Assembly: GCA_003229755.1 (NCBI GenBank)
Contig: QIFJ01000102.1
Span: 1 to 13,923 of the forward strand
Source of the DNA: Pseudomonadota bacterium
GTDB taxonomy: Bacteria > BMS3Abin14
DNA: 13,923 nucleotides
Direction of reading: 5' to 3'
Position numbers and translations under genes: made by a program. Within the stretch, counting starts at the first letter, position 1, and each line of letters begins with the position of its first letter. Positions 5,882-12,997 of this stretch are shown here, in pieces. The notes beneath the pieces are model-generated. The model saw only the letters and a program-made list of their open reading frames with translations, was not told the origin of the DNA and made no database searches.

Positions 5882-6124
5882 TTAGAATACCCAGTCGTCG
5901 CCAATTTGTCTTCTGTCCTGTTTTCGCCTGCGTTTTTCACTCACTCCGAAGCGGAGATCGATGAACTGGCGCCTGTCCATGGCTCGCTGGCGCCTGGCGC
6001 CAGTCGCCTGACGCCGATCGAGATCAATTCGCCGGTTATTTTCACCTCTCCACCACCGGTCAGCAAACTGCCTCCTGTCGATAGTGGCTGTTCTCCTGTC
6101 TATCCATATCTTTTCATCTGCCAT
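5882..6124 (-). CDS. Small basic DRR-repeat protein
   Basis: 80 residues dominated by a repeated D/N-R-R motif: WIDRRTATIDRRQFADR, NNRRIDLDRRQATGARRQRAMDRRQF, KRRRKQDRRQIGDD. The Arg-Arg pairs use several different codons (CGGCGT, AGGAGG, AGAAGG and others), so the repetition is kept at protein level rather than being a DNA repeat, which argues for a real gene. GGGAG lies nine bases before the ATG. It follows the hybrid kinase on the same strand with a 167-base gap full of heptads. I recall similar DRR-rich small proteins near signalling genes in related bacteria, without known function. Highly basic, possibly nucleic-acid or membrane binding (inference). Confidence 0.6.
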   Translation of the reverse strand: MADEKIWIDRRTATIDRRQFADRWWRGENNRRIDLDRRQATGARRQRAMDRRQFIDLRFGVSEKRRRKQDRRQIGDDWVF

Positions 6125-6199
6125 TTACAGCTTCTCCCAGTCCATAGATTATCAATAAAGATATGGTCCAGAAGGGGCGGACGCCGGCCTTGGACCGGG

Positions 6200-6291
6200 G
6201 TTCCAGGTTCCGCGTTCCATGTTCCAGCTAACAATTGCCTGGATACAATTTCCAATATCCATTTTCCAATTCACTAACAACCAACAACTCG
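6200..6291 (+). repeat. Heptad arrays up to the histidine kinase stop codon
   Basis: GTTCCAG-type units (four, 6200-6227), a transition, then from 6243 units such as ATACAAT, TTCCAAT (twice), TCACTAA, CAACCAA and CAACTCG in register to 6291, the base next to the kinase stop codon (complement at 6292-6294). One base is gained between the two halves. Confidence 0.8.
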
Positions 6292-9200
6292 TTAATTACC
6301 ATCCACCACATTTCTGATCGCATTACCCAGATTATGTCCAAGATAGGGCTTCATTACGTAACCGTCAATACCGTTTTTCTTGAGGTTCTCATCGGTTATC
6401 TCTTCACTGTACCCTGTAGTGATGATAACGGGTATGTCAGGCTTGATATCTTTCAGTTCCCTGGCAAGATCAAGACCCGTCATAACGGGCATCATCTGGT
6501 CGGTAATGACGATATCAAACCAGTCAGGATCTCCGCTGAAGATCTCCAGGGCCTCGAGGCCGTTGGTCGTTACCGTAACAGAATAGCCCAGGACTTCCAG
6601 GAATTCCTTCCCGATCTTCAAAATCTCAGCTTCATCATCCACAAACAGGATATGCTCGGTTCCCATAAAAGACCCTTCCTTTACCGATGTCTGATGAGGG
6701 GTCTTGTTTATTGCGTTAGGAATGTACACCGTGAATGTGCTTCCTCGTCCGGGCTCACTTTTGACATTGATGGCTCCGTCAAGCCCACCAATAATTCCAT
6801 GTACCACGGAAAGACCCAGGCCAGTTCCATCACTCTGTTTCCTGGTGGAAAAGAACGGCTCAAAAATGCGGCCTATCGTTTCGTCGTCCATCCCATCTCC
6901 TGTATCGTTAACCATCAGCCTGACGTGACCCCCCTGTTTAAGATCAGGCAACATGGAAGCCAGTTTCTCGTCAACCTCGCAGGTGTCAAGAGTTACATTC
7001 AGGATGCCACCTTCCGGTTTCATGGCCTGGTGGGCGTTGGTACAGAGGTTCATCACTACCTGATGAATCTGGGTAGGATTCGCGAGTATGGTGCCGCATT
7101 TTTCGTCAATACTGGAACGGATCTCTATATTCGTAGGTATAGACGCGCGTAAAAGCTTTAGGGCCTCCTTGACTATGAGATATATCTCCATGTAGCTGTT
7201 TTCCTGGTCGGTAGTCCTGCTGAATGTAAGTATCTGCTTTACGAGTTCCCTGGCCCTTTCAGCAGCCTTGATCACCTGGTCAAGATTTGTGCGTGCATCG
7301 CTTTCCTCAGGCAGTTTGCTCATAGCCATACTAATATGACCGAAGATCGGAGTCAGAATATTATTAAAATCATGGGCGATACCGCCTGCCAGAGTTCCAA
7401 TTGTTTCAAGTTTCTGGACCTGGAAAAGCTGGTCCCTTAACTTTCTTCTTTCCGTCACATCCCTGAACGATCCCCGGTAAGCTACGATAGTGCCCTCATT
7501 GTCCCGGACAGCGGTTGCGGAAAGAATGGTGATGACAGGTTTTCCGTCTTTTCTTTTGAAGGATACTTCAAAGTCCTTTACAGAGCCGTCATTTTCCATT
7601 GCCGTCTCGAAGAGCGCCCTGTCCTCCGGATTTGCAAACAGCTTGCTGGTGATGTCAAGACTCAGAAGCTCTTCCAGTGAATCGGTGCCGAACATTTCAG
7701 TTCCAGCCGGGTTGATGTCCAGGATCTTGCCCTCGGGAGTACAGATAAATATAACGTCCTGGGATTCCTCGAAGAACTCTCGGTATTTGGTCTCAGACTC
7801 CCGTAATGCTTCCTCTACTCTCTTCAAATTTGAGATATCCCTCGTAACGGTAAGGATGCATTTCTCGCCACCCAGTGAGATGATCCTCGCGGACATCAGG
7901 CCGATTTTTGAGCTTCCGTTCTTCATCAGGAACTCGGCTTCATAGTTGTGTACGACACCATCCTTACCCAGCTTTTCAACAATTTTCTTGCGGTCTACCG
8001 AACTGTTCCAGACGTCTATTTCTCTTGTCGTCTTGCCGATGGCATCTTCTCTCATGTAGCCGGTATTGGATGTAAAGCCGTCGTTAACATCTATATAAAG
8101 GCCATCCTCAAGACGGTTAATGGTGATGGCATCCGGGCTTGTTCTGAATGCGATCCTGAACTTTTCCTCGCTTTCCACCAACGCTTTTTCCATTCCCAGT
8201 TGATCTGTTATGTCGTTGGCCAGTACCAGCTTGGCCGGCCGGCCCCCGTGTGTCAACATGTGGGTGGTGACCTCCACATTTATAAAAATTCCATTCTTCT
8301 TTACATGCCTCCTGACGCCTGGCCTGTTTATGCCGGATGAGATCCTGGAGATCTCATCCGGCAGCTGGGGGACATCCTCTGGCGGACGAATTCCCTCGAT
8401 TGTCATTGACAGGAATTCGTCCCGTGTAAAACCGTAATGGGAGATAGCGGCATTATTCACATCCAGGAAGGCCAGAGTCTCCATATCGTAGACCCACATG
8501 GGATGAGGGTTGTTCTCGAACATTTCCCGGTAACGGCACTCGGAAACCTCCAGCGCCTCCTCAGCCATTTTGCTTCTGAGCCTGGTTCTGAGAGCTGTTA
8601 TGGCGAAAGCCAGATTGTCGGCCAGTTTGCCAAGAAGCTTGACCTCTTCATCGTCGAAGGCCCCGGGCTCAGGGGCATAGATACACAATGTTCCAAAGGC
8701 ACCGTCATCGCTTTTCAGTGGAAGGCCCAGCATCGAACCGTAACTCTTTACCGATACCTCCTTGCGCCAGGGGATCGCGTCCGGATCTATCTGAATATCC
8801 TTTACTACAGCGGGTTTCCCGGTTCTGATCGCTTTTCCTGCAGGGCCCCGGCCCAGATCGTTATCCGCCCAGGTGACTTTTATCTTTTCCTGATATCCGC
8901 CCTCTGCCCCTGACTGGGCTGCGATCCTTATGGTCTTTTTCCTGTCCGTTTCGGCAAAACCAATCCATGCAAGGCAGTAGTTTCCCTCATCCACAATGAT
9001 ATCGCAGATTCTCTTCAAAAGGCCCTGTTTCCCGCTGCTTCTGACTATTGCCTGGCTGCACTGGCTCAGGACGCTCAGGGCGCGGTTTGTTTTCCTGAGC
9101 TCTTCTTCTGATCTCCTGAGGCTTGTCACGTCAGTACCGATGATCAGATATCCCAGGATCTCTCCGTTATCAATAATCCCGCTGATCTCGTTTGACCACC

Positions 9201-9501
9201 AGGTAATCTCCCCGTCAATACAGGTTTCTGTGCACTGGAATCTTGTGGCTGATCCACCTGTCATTAAAACGTTGTCCATTGCCTTCTGAATCGTACCACG
9301 TTGATCAGCGGGAACTATTTCCAGGAAGGATTTCCCGGCCGAACTTTCCGATGAATCTTCACGCGCATAGGTATTCGAAAACAGGATATCGCCTTCAAGG
9401 CTCAGAAAGGTGATCCTGTTGGGAGAGTGCTCCATCAGGGCCAGCCATTTGGCGTCGAGTTCCCTGAAGATTTTCTCCGCTTCTATTAACTTGTTGGTCA
9501 T
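6292..9501 (-). CDS. Hybrid sensor histidine kinase, PAS-GAF-PAS-PAS-PAS-HisKA-HATPase-REC
   Basis: 1069 residues, cytosolic: no transmembrane segment or signal peptide. Domains: PAS about 12-128; GAF 145-305; three further PAS domains at about 322-440, 442-560 and 568-686; HisKA with GGIAHDFNNIL and phospho-acceptor His710; HATPase with NLCTNAHQAM (N box), DTGDGMDDE (G1), FEPFFST (F) and GTGLGLSVV (G2); receiver with FVDDE, phospho-acceptor Asp1001 in ITDQMMP and conserved TGYS and KP. All catalytic motifs are intact. It should sense intracellular cues (redox, small ligands) and pass phosphate His710 to Asp1001 and perhaps onward to a phosphotransfer partner; no DNA-binding partner is encoded nearby, so it is an orphan. 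AGGGG lies before the ATG, and a good promoter is at 9554-9583. The ligand cannot be told. Confidence 0.97.
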   Translation of the reverse strand: MTNKLIEAEKIFRELDAKWLALMEHSPNRITFLSLEGDILFSNTYAREDSSESSAGKSFLEIVPADQRGTIQKAMDNVLMTGGSATRFQCTETCIDGEITWWSNEISGIIDNGEILGYLIIGTDVTSLRRSEEELRKTNRALSVLSQCSQAIVRSSGKQGLLKRICDIIVDEGNYCLAWIGFAETDRKKTIRIAAQSGAEGGYQEKIKVTWADNDLGRGPAGKAIRTGKPAVVKDIQIDPDAIPWRKEVSVKSYGSMLGLPLKSDDGAFGTLCIYAPEPGAFDDEEVKLLGKLADNLAFAITALRTRLRSKMAEEALEVSECRYREMFENNPHPMWVYDMETLAFLDVNNAAISHYGFTRDEFLSMTIEGIRPPEDVPQLPDEISRISSGINRPGVRRHVKKNGIFINVEVTTHMLTHGGRPAKLVLANDITDQLGMEKALVESEEKFRIAFRTSPDAITINRLEDGLYIDVNDGFTSNTGYMREDAIGKTTREIDVWNSSVDRKKIVEKLGKDGVVHNYEAEFLMKNGSSKIGLMSARIISLGGEKCILTVTRDISNLKRVEEALRESETKYREFFEESQDVIFICTPEGKILDINPAGTEMFGTDSLEELLSLDITSKLFANPEDRALFETAMENDGSVKDFEVSFKRKDGKPVITILSATAVRDNEGTIVAYRGSFRDVTERRKLRDQLFQVQKLETIGTLAGGIAHDFNNILTPIFGHISMAMSKLPEESDARTNLDQVIKAAERARELVKQILTFSRTTDQENSYMEIYLIVKEALKLLRASIPTNIEIRSSIDEKCGTILANPTQIHQVVMNLCTNAHQAMKPEGGILNVTLDTCEVDEKLASMLPDLKQGGHVRLMVNDTGDGMDDETIGRIFEPFFSTRKQSDGTGLGLSVVHGIIGGLDGAINVKSEPGRGSTFTVYIPNAINKTPHQTSVKEGSFMGTEHILFVDDEAEILKIGKEFLEVLGYSVTVTTNGLEALEIFSGDPDWFDIVITDQMMPVMTGLDLARELKDIKPDIPVIITTGYSEEITDENLKKNGIDGYVMKPYLGHNLGNAIRNVVDGN

Positions 9502-9553
9502 AATTCCCCTGTTGACCGAGTATCGAATGGAGATTCTGCACCCGCAACCGAAA

Positions 9554-9583
9554 ATAATACACCTTTTTCACTATTGATGTAAA
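9554..9583 (-). promoter_or_regulatory. Sigma-70-type promoter of the hybrid kinase
   Basis: On the minus strand TTTACA (9583-9578) and TATTAT (9559-9554) are separated by 18 bases, each one mismatch from consensus. Predicted transcription start near 9547, giving a leader of about 45 bases. Confidence 0.5.
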
Positions 9584-9646
9584 TATTAAAATTAGCACTT
9601 AAAGAAAACTGACAGATGGTTTTGCTGTGGTTAACATATAATTAAC

Positions 9647-9865
9647 GGGTTCCGGCAATAAACCCTTCGGCTCCGCAACGTCTTTCTCGCTTCGCTTCAG
9701 GGCCTTTTAACGGAACCTGGATAGTTCAATTATTTCAAGCCGGGATTTTGGTGAATCACGAAGCGAAGCTCAAGGGGGTTGCGAAGGCGAGTGATTACAC
9801 CCAAAAACCCGGCCTTAAAAATACAACACACCGAAATTCCACCAACTAATCAGGAGATGATCTGA
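9647..9865 (+). repeat. Dispersed hairpin element, copy C (most complete)
   Basis: Two hairpins and a tag. Hairpin 1: GGGTTCCGGCAATA with a loop carrying GGCTCCGCAACG and CTCGCTTCGCTTCAGGG, closed by CGGAACC. Hairpin 2 (9739-9813): arms GCCGGG...GAATCAC and GTGATT...CCCGGC around GAAGCGAAGCTCAAGGGGG. Right tag CCAACTAATCAGGAGATGAT. The loop of hairpin 1 is related to the loop of hairpin 2 but in opposite orientation here. Lies between the divergent promoter side of the kinase and the end of the nitroreductase. Confidence 0.9.
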
Positions 9866-9866
9866 A

Positions 9867-9950
9867 ATTAGATATTAGAAGTTGCTAGTTTGTGTTCACG
9901 TTGGACATTGGACGTTGGTCCTTGGTCGTTGGACTCAGGCCATAGGCCAG
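9867..9950 (+). repeat. Degenerate heptad array (twelve units)
   Basis: Starts where repeat copy C ends and stays in register for 84 bases: ATTAGAT, ATTAGAA, then GTT-type units, then TGGACAT, TGGACGT, TGGTCCT, TGGTCGT, TGGACTC and two AGGCCAN units. The consensus drifts along the array while the period holds. Confidence 0.88.
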
Positions 9951-9957
9951 GAAGACT

Positions 9958-9973
9958 CCACGCATAAGCGTGG
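9958..9973 (-). terminator. CCACGC mini-hairpin, copy 3, just past the nitroreductase stop
   Basis: CCACGC, loop ATAA, GCGTGG; perfect 6-bp stem extendable by weak pairs, five bases beyond the nitroreductase stop codon on the minus strand. No T-tract follows, so intrinsic termination would be weak; end protection or a dispersed repeat are equally likely. Confidence 0.5.
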
Positions 9974-9978
9974 CCTCC

Positions 9979-10542
9979 CTATTTATTTACAATCAACTCA
10001 TCCAATCCCTTGCGCGTTTTTTTTCGAGGCGCTTCCTTATCCGGGTATCCCACGGTCATAAGGATTATTACCTCGTCCCCGCGGGTAATATCCAGGATCT
10101 GGCCCACTTTCCTCCTGTGGAACCACCCTACCCAACACGTACCAAGGCCAAGTTCCGTGGCCACCAGGGATAAGTGGTCCATTGCAATAGCGGAGTCGGT
10201 CCTGTGATAGTCCTTGTCGATTACCTGTGTGAGCTTATGCCAGAATAGTTCCGGTCGTCCGACAGCCGCCACTACAAGGGGCGCAGTGGAGATCCACGCG
10301 TTAATGGACTCCGGACCTGTGGGGACGGCCCTGGCAATGGCCTGAATTTTATTACCGTCAGTTATAAAGTGGAAACTGTAGGGCTGGCGGTTGCAAGCTG
10401 AAGGAGCCCACCTGACAGCCTGAGCGAGAAGGCCCTGGTGCTCCTGGGAAACTGGATTGGCAAGGTATTTTCTGCAGCTGTACCGATTCTTTATTATTTC
10501 CAGGATATTGCTATTTTGTGTGCTGTTATGTGTTGTGGCCAT
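9979..10542 (-). CDS. Nitroreductase-family flavoprotein
   Basis: 187 residues, the usual size for the small single-domain members. N-terminal FMN-phosphate motif RYSCRKY (20-26), second motif WAPSACNRQPYSF (45-57), central helix MDHLSLVATELGLGTCWVG and the terminal flavin loop MTVGYPDKEAPRKKTRKGLDEL. These enzymes bind FMN as dimers in the cytoplasm and reduce nitroaromatics, quinones or dehalogenate and oxidise small substrates using NAD(P)H; the physiological substrate here is open. AGGAG eight bases before the ATG supports the start. Single gene bracketed by repeat copies C and D. The Cys at position 50 in PSACNRQP is a mild variation on the commoner PSA-x-N-x-QPW. Confidence 0.93.
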   Translation of the reverse strand: MATTHNSTQNSNILEIIKNRYSCRKYLANPVSQEHQGLLAQAVRWAPSACNRQPYSFHFITDGNKIQAIARAVPTGPESINAWISTAPLVVAAVGRPELFWHKLTQVIDKDYHRTDSAIAMDHLSLVATELGLGTCWVGWFHRRKVGQILDITRGDEVIILMTVGYPDKEAPRKKTRKGLDELIVNK

Positions 10543-10675
10543 CTTAAAGGACTCCTGTTAGGCAATGTTTGATCCAAGGGTCTCCATAGGGTAACCTTGC
10601 ATATTAATTCATAATGCCCTGGGATCCAAGTTTCTGATTATCTCGCAATTGGTTGATGGTCAATACATAATGTAT

Positions 10676-10907
10676 GGGTTTCGGCAGTAAACCCTTTGCC
10701 TTCGCAACGGCTTTCTCGCTTCGCTTCAGGGTTTTGTACCGGTACTATTGCCGGAACCCTGCATGGATACATGTATATAAGGGCCGGGCTTTTGGGTATA
10801 ATCACTCGGCTGCGCAACCCCCTTGAGCTTCGCTTCGTGATTCACCAAAATCCCGGCCCTCAGAGTACATATGCCGATATTCCACCAACTAATCGGGTGA
10901 TGAATCC
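10676..10907 (+). repeat. Dispersed hairpin element, copy D, with inverted main hairpin
   Basis: Flanks match copy C in the same orientation: GGGTTTCGGCAGTA, loop with CTCGCTTCGCTTCAGGG, closing TATTGCCGGAACCC, and right tag CCAACTAATCGGGTGATGAA. The main hairpin (10783-10857), however, reads ATCACTCGGCTGCGCAACCC then GAGCTTCGCTTCGTGATT, the reverse complement of copies B and C. Arm-specific differences (GGTGAATCAC versus GGGTGTAATCAC) are swapped too, so the entire hairpin including arms has turned around. The two hairpin loops are now direct repeats of each other. Confidence 0.9.
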
Positions 10908-10931
10908 AACTTTCAAATGCTTGAGGTAATC

Positions 10932-11159
10932 ATGGATCCTGTGAACAAGTCGTTACCGATGCATTTATCAGTACGTGCATTTCCAGCTTTCTGGGTTCCA
11001 AAACCCCTGCCGGATCATATCAAGAGCAAAGAACAGGCAGAGGAATACGCAAAAGAATTTGCCCTCAAGGAGAGCAAGAAAGTGTGCCTCTCGGTCCCTG
11101 GAGAGCTGAATGTGTGGTTCGATGAGAAAGGAAGGGTGACTGCGAGGGTGGTGTTGTAG
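10932..11159 (+). CDS. Small hypothetical protein
   Basis: 75 residues from MDPVNKSLPMHLSVRAF; the frame is open from 10917 but GAGG before 10932 favours this start. Predicted N-terminal strand and loop (HLSVRAFPAFWVPKPLPDHIK), a charged helix (SKEQAEEYAKEFALKESKKV), then two strands (VCLSVPGELNVWFDEKGRVTARVVL) ending with the protein. Amphipathic helix and natural-looking composition suggest a real gene. I do not recognise the family. It begins 25 bases after repeat copy D, so the invertible-looking hairpin forms part of its upstream region. Confidence 0.6.
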   Translation: MDPVNKSLPMHLSVRAFPAFWVPKPLPDHIKSKEQAEEYAKEFALKESKKVCLSVPGELNVWFDEKGRVTARVVL

Positions 11160-11170
11160 TCTTCCGTTCT

Positions 11171-11336
11171 TGTTGAAAGTTAAAAGTTAAAAGTTCAACG
11201 CTACCACAAGATCCAAGATCGACCACGTATCAGCGAGGCATCCCATGATCCATCGTTCGACTGGCTCACGGCCTTGAGCAGAGCCTAAGGGGGTTCAGCG
11301 TTCAACTGTTCGATTTTCAACTTTTAACTTTCAACA
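11171..11336. repeat. Heptad arrays forming an 18-bp inverted repeat
   Basis: GTTGAAA, GTTAAAA (twice) and GTTCAAC occupy 11172-11199. GTTCAGC, GTTCAAC, TGTTCGA, TTTTCAA, CTTTTAA and CTTTCAA occupy 11293-11334. The 18 bases at 11171-11188 are exactly complementary to 11319-11336, enclosing 130 bases that include a decayed REP-like palindrome (near 11254-11290) with CCTAAGGGGG like the loop of the hairpin element. Confidence 0.8.
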
Positions 11337-11356
11337 GCGAGTTTCCGGATTCATCG

Positions 11357-11449
11357 CTAACGCTCATAAGGCTTGTACTTTTCGAAGAGCCACTGCTTGA
11401 AGTGGTAATAGCTGTTCTGGATTGACCTGGTTTCAGGCTTCAAGAGTTT
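11357..11449 (-). pseudogene. Possible C-terminal gene remnant
   Basis: On the minus strand the bases read TKLLKPETRSIQNSYYHFKQWLFEKYKPYER then a TAG stop (11357-11359). The composition (aromatic-rich amphipathic helix, KPYER end) is protein-like, unlike the surrounding repeat DNA. Upstream it runs into a heptad array at 11450, where any similarity to coding sequence ends. This may be the tail of a lost gene overwritten by repeats, or a tiny gene; I do not recognise the family. Confidence 0.35.
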
Positions 11450-11617
11450 CGTGATGCGTAACGAGTGACGTGTAATGAGTGATTGGTGATTTGTAATCAG
11501 GGTACTGGAAATAAATCTAATACTCCTCACGTATTACGTATCACGATCTTGTTTTTTTGGATAACTACACCTGTGATCTGGGATTACTGGAAACTAGAAA
11601 CCAGAAATTAGAAACTG
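11450..11617 (+). repeat. Heptad arrays (CGTGATG, TATTACG and GAAACTA types)
   Basis: Seven units in register at 11450-11498 (CGTGATG, CGTAACG, ... TGTAATC), three at 11525-11545 (CCTCACG, TATTACG, TATCACG) and four at 11590-11617 (GAAACTA, GAAACCA, GAAATTA, GAAACTG). Together with the preceding inverted repeat they fill most of the 638-base gap 11160-11797, in which I see no certain gene. Confidence 0.82.
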
Positions 11618-11633
11618 CCACGCAAAGCGTGGC
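11617..11633. repeat. CCACGC mini-hairpin, copy 4
   Basis: GCCACGC, loop AAA, GCGTGGC: perfect 7-bp stem directly after the last GAAACTG heptad. Lies upstream of the DUF3365 gene rather than at a gene end, so the family is not tied to termination. Confidence 0.8.
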
Positions 11634-11641
11634 CATTTAGC

Positions 11642-11669
11642 TTGACCAATTTCTGTTTCAGATTAATAT
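11642..11669 (+). promoter_or_regulatory. Weak candidate promoter of the DUF3365-GGDEF gene
   Basis: TTGACC and TAATAT separated by 16 bases, the only passable sigma-70 pair in the gap before the gene. It would leave a leader of about 120 bases. Tentative. Confidence 0.25.
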
Positions 11670-11797
11670 AGCTAAGTCTGAATCCCAAAAAGTCGGGATG
11701 TTCTTGAATTGGGGAACCGGAGAACCAAGGCCATAATAAATAACACTCTTCACTCTACGCCCAGCGCGCTATTTCATTACCACATAAGGGTGTTTAA

Positions 11798-12997
11798 ATG
11801 TCCAAAGAGAACCAAATAGCTCTCATAGCCTGCCTCGTATGGACTGTTATTGTTGCAATGCCTTTCGGTCTGGTTAAGAAGAGTGAAAAGGAGCAAATGA
11901 GAGATATCGCCCTCAGCCAGGCCAGGGGATTTTTCCAGCAGGTTGTGGATACGCGGACCTGGAATGCCAGGCATGGCGGGGTTTACGTTGAGGTCAATGA
12001 AGAAACAGAACCGAACCCATACCTGGATATACCAGACCGCGACCTGGTGACTACGGACGGCAGGAGGCTGACCCTCATCAATCCAGCCTACATGACAAGA
12101 CAGATCTCCCAGATAGGCGAGAAGAGAGACCAGATAAGAACACATATCACCAGTCTCAAGCCATTGAGATCCAGGAATGTGCCTGATCCATGGGAGGAGA
12201 AAGCCCTGAAAATATTTGAGGGGGGCCAGAAGGAATACTGGGAATATCTGACCGATGATCAGGGAAGAAATATCTTTCGCTACATGTCTGTTCTGATGGT
12301 TGAAGAGGAATGTCTGCGATGTCACGCGGAGCAGAAATACAAGTCAGGAGACGTTAGAGGGGGCATAAGTATCTCCTTTCCCGCTGATGACATTATATCC
12401 GCCAGTATTTCGGACCTGGGGCTGGTAAAGATCTCACTCGGTATCACATGGCTCCTTGGGCTCGGGATCATCGGTATCGTTTTTTACGGTTACAGACTCA
12501 AGCAGGAACATGTTCAGCAGCTTGAGAACCTGACTATCAAGGACGAATTTACAGGTCTTTACAATCGCCTTGGTTTTATGACAATGGCCAGGCAGCAGAT
12601 AAAATATGCTGACCGCAATATGCAAAAGGCCATGCTGCTGTTCATTGGCATCGACGACTTCAAGCAGTTGGTGGAAATCCATGGGCAGGAAGCCGGTGAC
12701 GCACTCCTGGTCCGGATGGCCGGGATCCTTCGGAGCACATTCAGGGAGTTCGATGTAATAGCCAGATTGAAAAGGGACCAGTTCGTCGTTCTTGCAATGG
12801 ACAGCTCCCTGGGTGAGCTTAAGGCAATTAGAGAACGACTGAAAAAGATGGTGCTTGAAGACAATGAAGCCACTGAGGCACCGTACGAGTTGTCTGTCAG
12901 TTTTGGATCCGCGGAGTATGATCCCGAAGATCCTCAGGAGCTGGAACTTCTGATCCTCGAGGCGGATGAAGGGATGGATCTCGTTCCTGATGTCTAA
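11798..12997 (+). CDS. Membrane heme-type sensor: DUF3365 (Tll0287-like) domain plus degenerate GGDEF
   Basis: 399 residues. Helix 1 (about 8-25), an extracytoplasmic DUF3365 domain (about 30-200) with a c-type heme motif Cys172-Leu-Arg-Cys175-His176, helix 2 (about 208-231), then a cytoplasmic GGDEF domain (about 245-395) beginning DEFTGLYNRLGF. The GGDEF signature is KRDQF (325-329); the metal-binding Asp position is Gly284, and the FKxxND and GH positions are changed (FKQLVEIHGQEAGD). It should not make c-di-GMP. The inhibitory-site motif RxxD is kept as R316-E-F-D319 at the correct spacing, so it may bind c-di-GMP instead. AAGGGTG precedes the ATG. A redox or gas-sensing input is known for heme-bearing DUF3365 proteins; the output here is inference. 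Converges with the next gene across only 21 bases. Confidence 0.92.
   Translation: MSKENQIALIACLVWTVIVAMPFGLVKKSEKEQMRDIALSQARGFFQQVVDTRTWNARHGGVYVEVNEETEPNPYLDIPDRDLVTTDGRRLTLINPAYMTRQISQIGEKRDQIRTHITSLKPLRSRNVPDPWEEKALKIFEGGQKEYWEYLTDDQGRNIFRYMSVLMVEEECLRCHAEQKYKSGDVRGGISISFPADDIISASISDLGLVKISLGITWLLGLGIIGIVFYGYRLKQEHVQQLENLTIKDEFTGLYNRLGFMTMARQQIKYADRNMQKAMLLFIGIDDFKQLVEIHGQEAGDALLVRMAGILRSTFREFDVIARLKRDQFVVLAMDSSLGELKAIRERLKKMVLEDNEATEAPYELSVSFGSAEYDPEDPQELELLILEADEGMDLVPDV

Noticed and set aside
5804..6277. 157-residue plus-strand frame between the DUF116-like gene and the kinase
   Set aside because: Runs through the mini-hairpin, the heptads and antisense to the DRR-repeat gene; low-complexity and no ribosome site.
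6235..7152. 305-residue plus-strand frame antisense to the histidine kinase
   Set aside because: Lies opposite the receiver and ATPase domains, whose motifs are all intact; no domain sense in the antisense product.
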